Positions 25,701-39,100 of a stretch of DNA of 64,000 nucleotides are shown here, piece after piece. Under the pieces are notes generated by a model that was not told the origin of the DNA, ran no database searches, and was given only the letters and a program-made list of their open reading frames with translations. The translations under genes were made by a program, and so were the position numbers. Within the stretch, counting starts at the first letter, position 1, and the number at the start of each line of letters is the position of its first letter. The stretch comes from Ciona intestinalis. Taxonomy: Eukaryota > Chordata > Ascidiacea > Phlebobranchia > Cionidae. The DNA lies in contig NC_020174.2 of assembly GCF_000224145.3 (NCBI RefSeq), positions 4,975,117-5,039,116 on the forward strand. Direction: 5' to 3'.

Positions 25701-28700
25701 ATTGGACATTAAGAAGACAATTCCCATAAGAATAGCCATGTACTATTGAGGCTGGTTTATGGTAACAACAAACAGGGCATAAGACCACAGATATAAGGGC
25801 GCAACTTATGTGCTTAAGACTTGGAGTAATGCCATACGGAAGAAAGAGATTTTTGTCGGTGACAGAATAAATACAGGATGCTTTTAATCGGTAACCATTT
25901 GGCATGTTAATACAGCTATTAAAGCAAACGCATTGGATACATTGTTGCTGTTACTATATTTGAAAGCTGTGAAAAAGAGATACAGTCAATTTGTTCTGAT
26001 ATCTGATGTTGGCCTTTATAGATTGCAGCCACAATAAAGATACATGTTTAGCCTATTTATATTTAAAGAGAACAAATGTTTGTTTTACATTAGCTTGTCA
26101 TATATTAATTGCAACTGTATTAATGGGCCATTAATTTAATTGCAGAAGACAATTATATAAAAATTGTTCAGACACAAAGATATACTACTTTAAACTGAGG
26201 GTAATGTAATGCAAAAACCTAGGATATGTAAAAATGTCAAGGAAATATGAATATCATAAAGAAGAAATATGATTCTTACTGTTTCCGATACATTGTTCTT
26301 TACATGAATTATATGTCTCTCCATATAAAGACCCGGTACAGTATCAGTTGGTTTTTCAAGCACGCCGCTGCCACCACAGGCCCCTATTTTGTCACGAGGC
26401 AACTGTGATTGCCAAAAACCCTGTGTGTTTGTTGCCAAGATTAGAGAAAGAATAAAAAGCAAAACAATAAATTAAGATACAATCTTCCATTAACCACCAC
26501 AGAAGCATTAGTTACATTCCATCGAATGAAATTCGAATAGAAGAGTCACCTGTATATGGTCCACTGCACATGCTGGACAAACAATCGGACATGTAGACAG
26601 CCTGGAGCCACTTGGTTCTTTGTCTGCTTTGGAACCTGGGAAAATACTCTGTTATTGTTTTGGGTTCTTAAACTCTGTCACAAAATCAAACTGATGTTTT
26701 GCTACAATCACAACAATAACATATCGTAAAGGCATAAATTGTTATGATTAATCAGATAAGACATTGCCAATAATTTACTTTGCGGTTCGAATATGAAATG
26801 TCAGTTTGAAATGCACCAATAAAGCTGCATGTAAAGTAATGTAAAATAATTTGAAAGTTTTACCTATTAGTTTTAATTATTTTTGTAAAATACCTCCTTT
26901 ATGGAAAGTTTACTTTAAAATAATAAGTGGTTATCTTGACAGTTTATAACCTTTAACATAGAAACAAAGCGCGAAATAATCCAACTGTAATCCTACATAA
27001 GTGTGCTTAATGGTGGTTTAGATTTGCCGCAAATGGCACTGGAATCATGACAGCCAGTGGAAATGTACAGCGAGCGCTTTAATCGCAGTGCCGTGTCTTT
27101 GTTAAAGGCATGGTTCAATGATAAGTTTCCCACTGTCCAGCGCAAAAGCGAAAAGCCAGGACAGCAGTTACAGCGCCTTGAAAATTGATCGATTGTATTT
27201 GTGTTACGCCGCGCCGGAGTTCTCTTGTCCTGCTCGAAGCGATAACTGGAAGAGAGAAAACATCACGACGAGCTCTCGCACAAACAAGACAAGCGAAATA
27301 TCAATAGGAAAAAGAACTCGGTGGGCGTATGGTTAAAAGAGAGAGGCGACCGCGCTAAAACCTGAAGTGACCGGAGAATCCCGTTTCACCGTCCGGACGT
27401 ATTAAAGCAGGCGAGCCTCTCGTCGGCTTGAAAAAACGCAGCATAACACTGCGGTCGTAGTGACTTGAGAGAAACCAGACTCGTTCTCGGTAGTATGTCG
27501 TGTGTGTGCCGAGCGGTCCTTGGGCGCATGAGTGTGCAGCTTTCGCACACAATTCGCGCGCCTCAATGTTCAAGAGGAATGGCCTGGCGCGGTTAAGAGC
27601 CTCTACAACTCAAGCCGCTAAACACAAAGATATCGTTTCCACAATTTAGTTCACTGACACGTTTAACCACGACCTAACAAAATAAACTAGTTTTTAAAAT
27701 TCAGTTCATCAAAACGTCAGAAACTCATGACCGCGTTTCACCCTGCTTGTTTACACCGCTGCACCACACAAAACACAAAACAACAATGAAGCCGACAGTG
27801 ATTCCTGGCTAAACAACGCAATTAACAAGAAACGATTACGGAACGGTAAGGAAGAATTGAAACAGTAGCAATCAATCGAATGGATAATACTTTCACGGTC
27901 GATTGGCGTCAGTAAAATAGCAAATGATAACGAGATTCCGCCTAGTTGGAACAGCGACTATAACACGATCGCCGCGTGGATTATGACGTAACTAGTGTTC
28001 ATTGTGATCACAAAATACTAGAATTGCAAACGTGGTGTTTCGTATTAAACTTTTACCGCTAGCTACCTCGTGGTCGTTGTGGTCAGATAAAGAGAGCGAT
28101 TTTACCGCCGGTTTTTATTCTTCAGTTTAACCGAAGCTCGCTCTGCGTATCTTATTTACGACCAAGGAGCGGTCTAATAGACTTTAGTTGGACGAAGTCG
28201 TGCATAATTTATGCGCGCTACTATGCAGTGGAAACAAAACCAGATACTGCCGTTGTGGGTCTGTCATTAATGAACAGCTTGCTTCCGTCAACAAAGAAAT
28301 ATATGCCATGGACTTGCGGGTTTTAAACCTTCATTTGACGCTGACAAGAACACAACAGGAAAACCTGTTTATTTTGACCATAGTTTTATTTACTCTCACG
28401 CGGTGGATTCACTAACTAGAGCATGTATTGGTCAACGCCCTTAGCCCAACGCCCCATGTTATTAAAGTAATTGTTGGATCATGTATTATAGATGAGTTAC
28501 AGCGAGCCATCAATGATTTACATCAACAATTAATAAGGCTGATACACAGTACTCCAATAAATGTCCAATAACTTAACATATATCTTAGGAAAGGTTCACT
28601 TTCAAAAATCTGTTATAAACGCCCACTGTATGATAGATACTCAAGTATAATTCAAATTTCTTGTTCAATATGGAAAAATAATGAATGGTAATGACTTGTG

Positions 28701-30031
28701 TAAGCTTTGAACAGTCGCCACCATTGAGCGGAACATAGAATGTGATTTCTGTACAAGATAGTAGTGATTAAAGCTTTAACAATTTTCAGCATGACAAAAT
28801 AAGCCTTTTCTGCCAATTACAGTCATGCTAACTTACTCCAAATAGTGGCCACTGTGTGTATAAGTTCATTCATGTGTGAATTTGCTTTTAACAATCGCTA
28901 ATAAAGGTTACAAAAATAAACATTTAAGATGATAGTACAGTTTGTGGTCACTAATGTCGGTTTCATAAACCAATGTTTCCTGTATGTAAGCCATTACCAA
29001 TGTGAGCCCAAAATTAGATAGATATACTGCAAAACACAATGTAACAATATATGTTATAAATAAGAATGTCTGATCATTATTAACATCTCCAACCGAATGG
29101 CAACTTAAACCAATTCCAATGCCAATTTATAGTAACACCATTGTAATGATACCGTTTGTACAAAACTATAAAATAAACACATTATTAACACTAATGAAGT
29201 AATGATAATAAAGCTATACATAACATTACTGTTAAGATGCAATAAACACAATGCACCAATATTGCCTTGGGCATTGACCAACAGACTAAAGCTTCAAAAG
29301 GTACTTAAGATGGTTTCCAGCCAGCGACACTTATAGACGTATTTTACCTTGATGATCAATCAATCCACTGATATTAATACGAGTGCAATTTATTGAAATT
29401 AACATTCAAAACATTACTCACTTTGTTGACGTTCTAATACAAAATAGTTTGCATAGCAATGACTTCAATTATAAATTAAAGTTTAGTTACATAATCCATA
29501 GTAAGGCACTATAGTATAACCAAAGTTTTTGCGACAGTCCAAAGAACAAACATATGTTAAGTACTTCTTTGTAAACATATTGACAATAAGTAACCGCAGC
29601 GACCGCATTGCAGCGATTTCAACTGATAATAAGAAGTCAAACAAGTATTGCCCAGTCACCCTTATAAATGATTACTGTGATACGTACAGTCAATGTCATA
29701 GATTTTGTAATGAATTGCTAAAACATTACACACACATATGAGAGTTAATTGTTAATAGCCATTATGTAATTCTCTTCTGCATCACTTAGATTTTATTTTA
29801 ACAGGTTAACAATTTGATTTTATTCGTATATATAATGTTTATTTGATCTTTAGGATATTCAATATTCCAAATAAAACCCACAGGAACAAATTTACTATCG
29901 TCACAAAATTGAATAGTTCTTAAGTTTAAGCTGTAATAAAAAGGTAAATAACCACATGCACATTACTTACTATCTCCTATAGTAATTCCAATTAAGACCA
30001 AATAACAGAACCAATTATTCCTAGTCAGCAT
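19724..30031 (-). CDS. TGFBR3: Betaglycan/endoglin-type TGF-beta co-receptor
   Basis: Single-pass co-receptor with a ZP module. About 20 exons. The first (29971-30031) encodes a signal peptide (MLTRNNWFCYLVLIGITIGD) and ends at a GTAAGT donor in phase 1, fitting the next exon at about 26553-26638. Others lie near 26281-26421, 25398-25566, 25124-25335, 24738-24885, 24402-24556, 23728-23822, 23371-23480, 23210-23310, 22785-22920, 22476-22569, 22130-22237, 21780-21920, 21512-21653, 21195-21327, 20750-20948, 20285-20363, 20083-20200 and 19724-19962. The end of the ZP region (NCPVNQHV, TFTFPSS, NFTVQCCAFLC, YPKC) matches betaglycan closely. It is followed by a membrane segment (MLGISFGMFLVGVLLVFTL). 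The cytoplasmic tail, about 170 residues, is far longer than the roughly 40 of vertebrates and ends KEETV. It could equally be called an endoglin/betaglycan ancestor type. Confidence 0.85.
20419..20704. mobile_element. Foldback MITE with arms of about 127 bp in a co-receptor intron
   Basis: Left arm 20419-20546 is imperfectly repeated in inverse at 20578-20704, around a spacer of about 31 bp. Matching blocks include 'gatcatgtaattta', 'caacagttgttaa' and 'gaatgtcaattaaaaatc'. The element is noncoding. Partial relatives of one arm occur at about 40520-40630, 62520-62610 and 53070-53110. Confidence 0.75.
24173..24349 (+). mobile_element. MITE, GTAGGG/GGGACA family, complete copy
   Basis: Begins GTAGGGTGGGGAAAGATGGG and ends with the inverse-like TTTTTCCCCACCTTAC. 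It contains the family blocks 'aattataaaaccgtatcc' and 'ggtgtcccat'. It lies in an intron of the TGF-beta co-receptor. Confidence 0.75.
27000..28150. promoter_or_regulatory. CpG-rich block in intron 1 of the co-receptor, GATA/ETS motifs
   Basis: This 1.1-kb block is visibly richer in G, C and CpG than its surroundings and has no exon that fits the gene. GATA motifs occur at 27119, 27241, 27883, 27926 and 28085. Two sit beside ETS-like cores: GATAAC then TGGAAG at 27241-27252, and GATAAC then TTCCG at 27926-27940. GATA plus ETS pairs drive FGF-responsive enhancers such as the Ciona Otx a-element. Enhancer, or an alternative promoter for a shorter transcript, are both open; motif density was not tested statistically. 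Confidence 0.4.
28150..29970. other. Remaining intron 1 of the co-receptor, nothing seen
   Basis: AT-rich sequence between the CpG-rich block and the signal-peptide exon. No exon, clear repeat or RNA gene was recognised. Confidence 0.5.
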
Positions 30032-33000
30032 ACTAGTGCTGATACGGCAATGAAGCAACTCCCGATGGAGATCTTCTGAGCTACAGGTATCAAAAACCAA
30101 CTCAATCAAAAACTTCAAAAATACACATTGGGAAAATATCTGAAACGGTAAAATATTTAAACTACATAAAAAAGCGGTGAATAAATAAATAAACTGCTGT
30201 GGGTTTTCCAGCACTTAAGATAGTATGTTCTATGGCAACAAGAGACATTTTAACAAACAAGCTACAATTTTTATGAAGTAAATGGAGCCAGCTGGGTTCA
30301 TATAAGTTAGAAATACACAGCATAGCTCTTATTTAATATTAAGTATCGATATTGTACATTGCAAAGTTGCATTGGTTGTCAAAACATACTAAAAGCTGGC
30401 GAAACAAATATAAAAGTATTTAACAATGGAATAAAAGAGAAACCCATGGCTAATCTGCCATAAATTTTCACATTCTTTGCCAAAAACACCAGGCTGTTTT
30501 GATGAGATTCAATTTCAGCCATATAACAAAGGAATGAACTCAAGTCACTCCAGTGTAACAGTGGATTGCGAACAATAAAAGTAGTTGGTTGAAATATGAT
30601 ACATTTTTGTAGTAGGTTTTGGACTTTAGGTAAACATGTCTAGGTCAGGGCAATGTTGGGAACCATTACAAAAATATCACTTATACTGTACTGGGAATAT
30701 CCGAATATGAAATAAGGAGAGCACATATGTGGTTTTCTGATTCATAAAAACAGTGGTGGTTTAATCCCATGGCAATAATAAGACAGATATTAAATTACAA
30801 ATTAAGTTTTTACAACTATTATATTTAATCGGTTGGTTGCAATCTCAAGTTAAAAGGTTGAATAATATATTTTTAAACATAGAATGTAATTAACAAAATA
30901 CACTGAACATTATCTTTACATACAACATACATAACTTATGTTTTATTTTAATCAAATATTGTAAAAAAATTAATACCATTAGAATAAATTGTATGTGGGA
31001 TTAACAGAAAGTATGTAATACTGGTCATATGGCATTTTTCTTTATTGTACTTGCATGTTGACATTTTGTTTAATATTTAAAAAAATTGTAGCCTATACAA
31101 TAAAAATATTTATACAAATTAAGGGTTGATTGGTTCATTTGTTTACGTTTTATCAGTTAAGGCATAAAAATATCATATTTTTTTCTAAATAAACAATAAC
31201 CTTTGATATCATAAATTTAATATCCTGGTATTTACATAGCTGTCTTAAATTTGCTTAACCACTAAATCAATCTTCTACTTAGCAAACTTAAAACCTGGAA
31301 TTGTATCACATTTTCTTAATAGCTGGGTGATTATTTATGCAATATGGTTTTTACAAACAAACGAAACCAGAGAAAACATACCAACCACGCGCGGCTTGAT
31401 TTAACCACAAATTTTACCACAAAACCCAAGCCGCAAACCGACATTTGAGATTATTTAGGCTACTGCTCTATATTGCTCCTTGTGGTAAGAGTTCGTCAGC
31501 ATCATTGGCTGGTATGTCGTGGCTTTACGATGAGACCTAGAAGGAATTTTTGCTCAGAGATTATTCAAATCAAAACTAGAGTGGAAATTTACATGTTTTT
31601 TTACTAAATGTTTGTAATAAATATATTTAAATTATGTTCCACATGAGTTGTTTCGGTATACGGTACTGTTTTCGGCTAAAAAAAATAATGACTTTTATCA
31701 ATATTTGTTTAAGGAGGTACAGACACACACACACACGCACCTGTTTTATTCACTTGATAAAAACATTTGAAATTTCGAGTTTTTAAATCGACTAAAACTG
31801 GATTATCAAAATCGAAAATCATTTTTCACGAAGGGAAATTCCCTTGTTAAAAGTAGAAATCATGTGTTTTTTGTCATGTGTATTTTAAATTAGGGGTGCA
31901 TTTTGCTGTGTATATATTATTGATTATACATATACTGTATTTGTTAGACTTCAGCCGATAAGATAAAACTTAAGATATTATGGAGCAAAATTAAAGTTCA
32001 TAGTGATTTCTAGGGACTTTATAACTAAAGGGAAGACCGGATTTCTATGTTACAAAATACAAAACAGATTCCCGCTTTCATTTAGGTTTCATTTAGCAGC
32101 AAGCGGACCTACTAACTAGATGGTAAGTTAAATTATGTTACGAAAACGGCAAATGCGTCATTTTCCTAGTTTTTACTTATATATTAACTCAAAATATATG
32201 GCTGTTTCAGGACATGTTCGAATAAGTGTTCGATACGTGCTTAAACGACAGCCTAAAGCATCTATTGTATAAAAGCAAGCATTGATTTACACAGAGATGT
32301 GTGCAAAGTCTCGTTTTGCTAATACCCCATTTTATGATTACAAATTAAATTATGATTTTTTTTATTTTTCCCACTAGTTTTAAATACGTTGATGCGACAT
32401 TGAGGATAACCTTAATTTGAATTAATAATGAAAATTCGAAATAGTTTTCAATCTGAGTTGCTCCGTATTGAAAACTAATGGATTTTTTCATTATTTAAAT
32501 ACTGTCTGTGATGAAATTGCTATTGCACAATATTCTGAGGCAGTACTAAAAAGACTTTGGTTTAAAGTCAACTAATGCCTATTTTTAGTTACACTTCTAA
32601 TTATTATAATTTTAACAGAATTCATCTGGAATTAACAGATGAAGTTAACGCACCATGGCAACACCTACAAAAGTTACATACATGGCAACTACTCTAAGCA
32701 GACATGGCGTGTATGAAACAGAACACCTATGTTATAACGACTGTTGTTGCGCAGACATGCATGGATAAATCAGTTACATTTATTCAGTACAGTTGAATCC
32801 ACAACAATTGTGAATTAGTGACAACAATTGCTGTATTTAAAACCTTCATACCTGCTTCTTTAGAATGCTTGAATTTACTGAATAAATTCAGTCGAACACA
32901 AATTCTTATTGCACAAAACTAGCATATAATTTATATATATATATATCTAAAAATTGTAGGAGAGTTTTTATTGGAAAGCAATGTAGCTCTTGTATTTTTG

Positions 33001-33197
33001 ACAATATCAGTTAAATACAGTAATATGATTAATGAGGACCAGAAAAATGTGTATAGATTCCATTTACTGCAGGTAAAACACTGAATGGCTTTTAATAACA
33101 AAGCATTACTGAATTACCGAGTTGTCTTTTACAAGAGTTTTAACTTTACAAAAACTGGCAAGGAACAAAATGAAGTAAAAAGGTAGTTTGTAGGTTG
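30032..33197. other. Intergenic, AT-rich, between the co-receptor start and SETDB1 stop
   Basis: About 3.2 kb. It should contain the co-receptor promoter near 30032 and the SETDB1 3' UTR near 33197. A short CA repeat is at about 31722-31738, and a SINE body fragment (body type: 'aacacctatgttataacgac') lies at about 32695-32790. No gene was recognised. Confidence 0.55.
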
Positions 33198-36100
33198 TTA
33201 CAAAAGTCGTTTCCGGCATTTTGTTGAACCACAGTAACAATAAATAACTCTCCCACTAACGCTCCCAATCTCATAGTTGTAATCCCAGGTCAGCTCGGTC
33301 CCAGCACGTACCATGCTAAAGGAGATAGTGGGTGGTTAACAGTAAAGATAAAAGTATTGAAACAAAACGACAGTTGTTGCTATAGATAAAAACCATATTA
33401 AAAGAGTGCCAGGTAAAAAGTGTGGCTGTTGAACCTAAATGCATTGCAACTTGTAAACATTTTAGTTTAAGAGGGTTTAGCAGCATAGCATCAGCTGAAC
33501 GAAATAAAACTACCATACATTGAATAGAAATTTAAGTCCTGCCGGATGACAGACGAAACATTGGAAATATGCTAGGTTTTTTATACCAGATGAGCCGTTA
33601 AAAGATTATTCAGCCAACCAACCTGTTTGTAAAGAAAGCCACCCATGGAAAACGCAAGTCATGCGTGTCAATAAACACGTTCTGTACCATCAGGTTTGGA
33701 CTGCATGAGTGGTTGAGATATCTGCCAAGATTCCCAGTTTGTTTTGCATCGATAATAAACACTCCATCATTGCCGAACATCCTTCTTGTTGGGTTCACTA
33801 CCTGTTTATCTTCATCACTGTCAGAATTACTTTCCTCGTTCTGCAGCACTGATGGAACGACCTGAGAATTAAAAATAAACTGATTGTTCTGCTTAGAAGG
33901 TGACAATATTTCACAGCAAGCTATTTTTTTAGGAAGCCTTTATCCAAAAAGGAGTATGCCTTAAAAACTGTTATTATCACATCATGCAAAAATTCATAGT
34001 CATCATAAAATAAATAGACACATAGAAATAATATATAAACACAATATGGAAATGATATACAGCACACACTGGTTAAAGCAAACATAAAATACAATTACAC
34101 AGAAATAAACACTTTCATCAGTATAAATATAAACATTTTAACTGGCATAGATTACAGTAGTAGTATTTGAGCTTTACCAATTCATAGCATTACCCTCATT
34201 GTTTTGGAACCACCAGTAGATTTTCTTGCGGTAGGAACCTTCCTGATTGAACTGTTCATTCTAAAACAAACATAAGCAACAATACATGTTAAGCTTTCAA
34301 ATAATTACTACGCTTCTCATAACAGGTGAGCCATTGAAAGATTATTACACATTCTGCCTGATAGCAAAAGTAACAAAACATATAAAGAGAAAACAAAAGC
34401 ACTTCTTACATATCTGGGTTATCAGAATCTGTATCAGTCGTGTCTTCATCATTTAGGTTCAGTATCTGCATACCAGTTCCTGCTGGAAAAAGAATATTAA
34501 AAATTTTGAAATTGTTTTTAATCTGCATTAACTTGCCTTACAGCAAAAAGCATGGCAAGAATTAACAATGTAATTGAAAAGTATTAAAAAGTAGTTTTTA
34601 GGAGTTCCAAAAATATGTGCAAAATTAAAAAGTAGTTTAAGGAGTTCCTAAAATATGTGCAAATGCACATTCCTAGAGTAGAATATGTGCAAATGCAAAT
34701 ATACAATTGGTTGGATTATATTTTGTCTGTTGCATTTTCGTAGCACCAGGCCCTTGCTGTATTTTTTACACAAGAATTGCTCAACTCTATGAGCACCAGA
34801 TCATGGGTCAGATTCTCGAAAATTATTACAGTAAAACAAATTATTTGTTACCACTTTTCCAATCTGCGGAAACATTGGCAACATTATGTCGTGGAACCAT
34901 CTGTTTGGCTCTTCTTCTTCTTACTTCTTCCGTGAGGACAGATGGAGGGGTGGACACGTTGATGGAGTAGCCAAGTTTCTTCCTTGTTCCTGGAGGAGAT
35001 AATGTAGTTAAACCGTTCAAAAACTGTAATAAAATCCGCGAATCTGACCCTTTAAATAGAAGACTGTTGATGTCATTTAGGTAAAATATATCTCTTTTAT
35101 TATACAAATGGGTCGACTAGGTTTTTGTTTGTTGCGCTTTCATAGTATTACAAGTAAGCACACAATACCTGAAAACATGGGTTTTGCATTTTTTACAAGC
35201 TTCTTGTCAGTGGCCTGCAAAAACAAGTTGAGACTTAAATAAGGAACCTAACTAACTAAGAGAAGCAAAGTTAAACACCTGCTCGTCTGGTTTATTATCG
35301 GGGTATATTTGCCATGTTGATGAATTATCACGCTTCAGTGTCACCCGAACACACTTGAAACAAAAGCAAGAAAGTTAATTGTTCATGCAGTACATGCTAT
35401 AAAAACATGCTAAATATATATAGAACTGTACAGTATATCCAACATGCATGGCTAATACTCTATTCTTTATAAATTAAAAATATTCAAGATATGATGGAAA
35501 ATAAAGAAACAAAAAGTGTGATAAGTTGTGCTGCTTGATTAAGGACACCGATGCAAAATAAATGAGATGTGGTGCTGTATCTCCGTGTTAAAATAAGTTC
35601 TAATGTGAAAAAAACGGTTGGTTTGTTACGTCTAACTTACTTCACCAGGTTCCTTATTGGGACCTACAGCTTCTGATGATGCAGGAAAGTCACTGCAACA
35701 ATTATTAATTTTAAATTCGTTTATGAACTAGGTTGGTATATGATAATAGGGTATACGTGATGCATTTCTTTACACAAGAATTGTTCAACACTATGTGCAG
35801 CAGATCAGGGTCAGACACGCGGAATTTATTTCAGTTATTGGTATATTTAAATGTTCAACTGATAATATATAAAACTCTGTACAAAATAGACCAAAACATA
35901 GGATGTGCAAAATGACACCTGTCTTTTAAATCTTTAGTTGAATAAAATTCATCATCACTTGAATATGGATTCTGATCGCTACCAGAGTTAAAACCACTTG
36001 AAGCGTCGTCGTTGTATTCAGCTTTCTCATTCTCTGCAACCTGTTAAAAGAGTTTGTTTAGAATATTTATGTTTGTCGATAAACATCAGATAGTTAGATG

Positions 36101-39100
36101 CTCAATGCTGCTACCACTGTTGCTGACCATGTTCTTGGGTAAGACACCTCATAAAAGCTGCTCCAACCCAGCATATGAATGAAAATAACAGTGGTCAGTA
36201 ACAGGTTTTTAGACAGTAAATGAATAAAACAGTGGTCAATAATGGGTTGCCAGACAGGTATAAAGGAATCACAACAAAGATCTTGCCTCAATATGGTCGA
36301 GTTCAGCCAGATATTCATCACCATTCAATAAACCTTCCTGATTCGCATTTTCCTCAGTTTGTATCTTGCCTGTATTAAAACCAGGTATGATTACAAATCA
36401 TTACCTTATAAACAAGTTAAATTGTAATTATGCCCATTTAGAAGCGAAATGAAACACGTTCTTGTTTCACACCTGATTTTCTGTTAGTGTCATATCATAT
36501 CAGGGTTGGATAGTTTATTTGTCCATTGTTGTAGCACAGTGGTTAGCACACCTGCCACTAGTGCACACAATACAGGTTTGGGGCTTCATGCCGGCTATCA
36601 GTGTGGGCATTATGTGTCTTTGGACAAGATACTTAACGGCAATTGCTCAGTCCAATGATTCTATATGGTTGTCTGGTCAGCCATACATTAAATATAAATT
36701 ACTAATTTGCACGCTATGCAAGGTCAAACAAGTTTCACCCAACCATACACCACAGTTATAACTAAATTGTTAATAAATACCTGTGTATATACAAACGAAG
36801 GATCCTTGTGGTATGTCATCCAAACACCGAACTCCCCAACCTTTCTTGTGCGTTTTGAAAAGCTGGAGACGACATTGAAGGCCCTTTTGTACAAGTCTGT
36901 TCCTACATTGCATGTTGCATTTGCACTTTGGATTACATTCATAGACACTGAAAATTATAACAGAGTAAGTCCCTGGTTTTAATATTTGCAAAAACGTTAT
37001 AGTAACAAAAAAAATTAGGTTATGGTTATGAAAAGCTATACTTTAATGCAAATGAAGCAATAACGGAACTAAAACATTTAGCCTAATAAATGCGATAGGG
37101 AGTTTCCATGCACAAAACACATGAAGACAACGTTTTGGCCGCCCAAACTTGCCGATTTTACACAGGTGTATCGTAGCCATGACATGAATTGTAGCGTCAG
37201 TGAAATACGTTAGACAGTATACAAACATACATAATTGTGTTTGGTTGGATTAAGATTGGTATAGCGCGCATAACAGCAATTGAAAGTTTAGAATTAATTG
37301 AAGACGAGCGCAAGAACTGACGCGCAATTATACGCAGTGCCTTCGTATTTGGTATGCGAGAGATAAAAGAAAAAGGCTTAACCGTCTGCTTGAACGCACA
37401 GCAAAACTTTGTTGTTGTCTCTTGCAAAAACAGACGGCTTTAGAAGTGCGTATAACGAATTGACTTGCGGGTTACAAGTAAACCGGATATATCTAAGATA
37501 TCTCTTCTAAACGGAATTAACACTTACATAGACAGCACGTAGATTTGTTTGTACAGTCAGCACTCGCACGCAGAGGCGCGTATAATAGGCCTAAATAACA
37601 TGTGTGCATCATGCAACTTTTAACTTTTATATTAAGAAGCAGACAGATGCAACATGCAAGAGTTCAGCATAGTTAAATAAAGTAAATACATTGCATATAC
37701 ACAATAATTTATTGAATAAACCAAATAAATCAGTGTATGTGTAAAGCTACATTGCATCATATACCCTTTTTGCATGGTCACTTTTATGCGCGTAAGTCTC
37801 GCATATTTACTCGCAAACGCTTATGACGTTATGCGTGTTAACTTTGTTTTTGCGAGTAAATATGCGAGTACTTACGCGCATAAAAGTAACCATGCAAAAA
37901 GGGTAATATTGTAACAAAACATTTTGGTGTACAGTGAATTCCTCAGAATGTATAGATTGTATGAAAGTAAATCACTAACTGCTGCATACAAGAAATACCG
38001 GCCTACTCACCCACCAGAGTTGGCAAGGTTTGTCGTGAATAAAATGAGATCGAAAAATAAAACAGATTCCTCAGAAAAGTTTGATTTCATGGTAGATGTT
38101 GGTTGTGGTAGTGGGCAAGCTACCAATATATTTGCTCCATATTTTAAGAAAGTGCTTGCAACCGACCCAAGTGTGAACCAGCTTGAACATGCAAGGATGC
38201 AAAATAAATTTGACAATGTGTCCTATGAGGAGGGAACTGCAGAAAATATCAAAGTGGAAGATTGTAGTTTAGATTTACTAGTTGCTGGATGTGCACTTCC
38301 TTATTTTGATCATCCTAAGTTTTTGCAAGAGGCGGATAGAGTTCTAAAACCTGGTGGATACATGGCTTTGTACGGCCTACAAGTACCAGTACTACTTCAA
38401 CCAGCTGAAGTTTACTCAGACGAAGTGGAATCTATTGGAACAAGCATATTTAAAAGCTACAGCAAGCTATGCCTGGATGAGTTTCCAGATATACAACATT
38501 TGGTGGTGTTTTGGAACACGAAATACCAGACAATTTTTGATGCAATTAAGTATGAAGATAAGGAGAGAAAAGAGTCGTTCAGTTTGGTGAAAAATTCAAC
38601 AATGGAAGATTTTCTGGGTTTTTTTAGGTCTACTCATGCGTATGAGATGTACATGAAAAAGCAAGCAGTTGGGTTGAATAATTTAAGTGACAAAGAACAA
38701 ATGGAAAAACTAAAGCAGCTTGATGTAGCAGAGCATTGTGCTGATGAGATAAAGAAAGCATGGAATTGTGAGGAAATGGAAAATTGTAACGTGAACATGA
38801 AAATGTTATTTCTGTTTTATTTAGTACTTGCAAGAAAACCAACATAGCTGAGTTGAGAAATTAAAGAATGTATTTTTATTCAGACGAGTGTACTATGAAC
38901 ATGGGAGACTTTACCCAAAAGTAACTAATTGGGTGAAATTTGTTTGTGAAGAGCGTTCGGTTTAAATTTTTCTTCAAAATGTTTTTTCATTGATTGCCGA
39001 ATCTCAATTTGGTCAAAGTTGTAAAACATTACTTTCAATAAACAATAGGAATGCAAGAGTCAGATCTGGGTCCAAGACCCAGTCGAGAATAAACGTTTCA

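Noticed and set aside
27118-27573. Open frames of 72 codons on both strands in the CpG-rich block
   Set aside because: CpG-rich sequence lowers stop frequency; neither frame resembles a protein or joins co-receptor exons.
37924-37947. Earlier TTG start for the nested methyltransferase
   Set aside because: A normal ATG eight codons later begins at the conserved N-terminal motif of the family, and an acceptor-like AG lies between.
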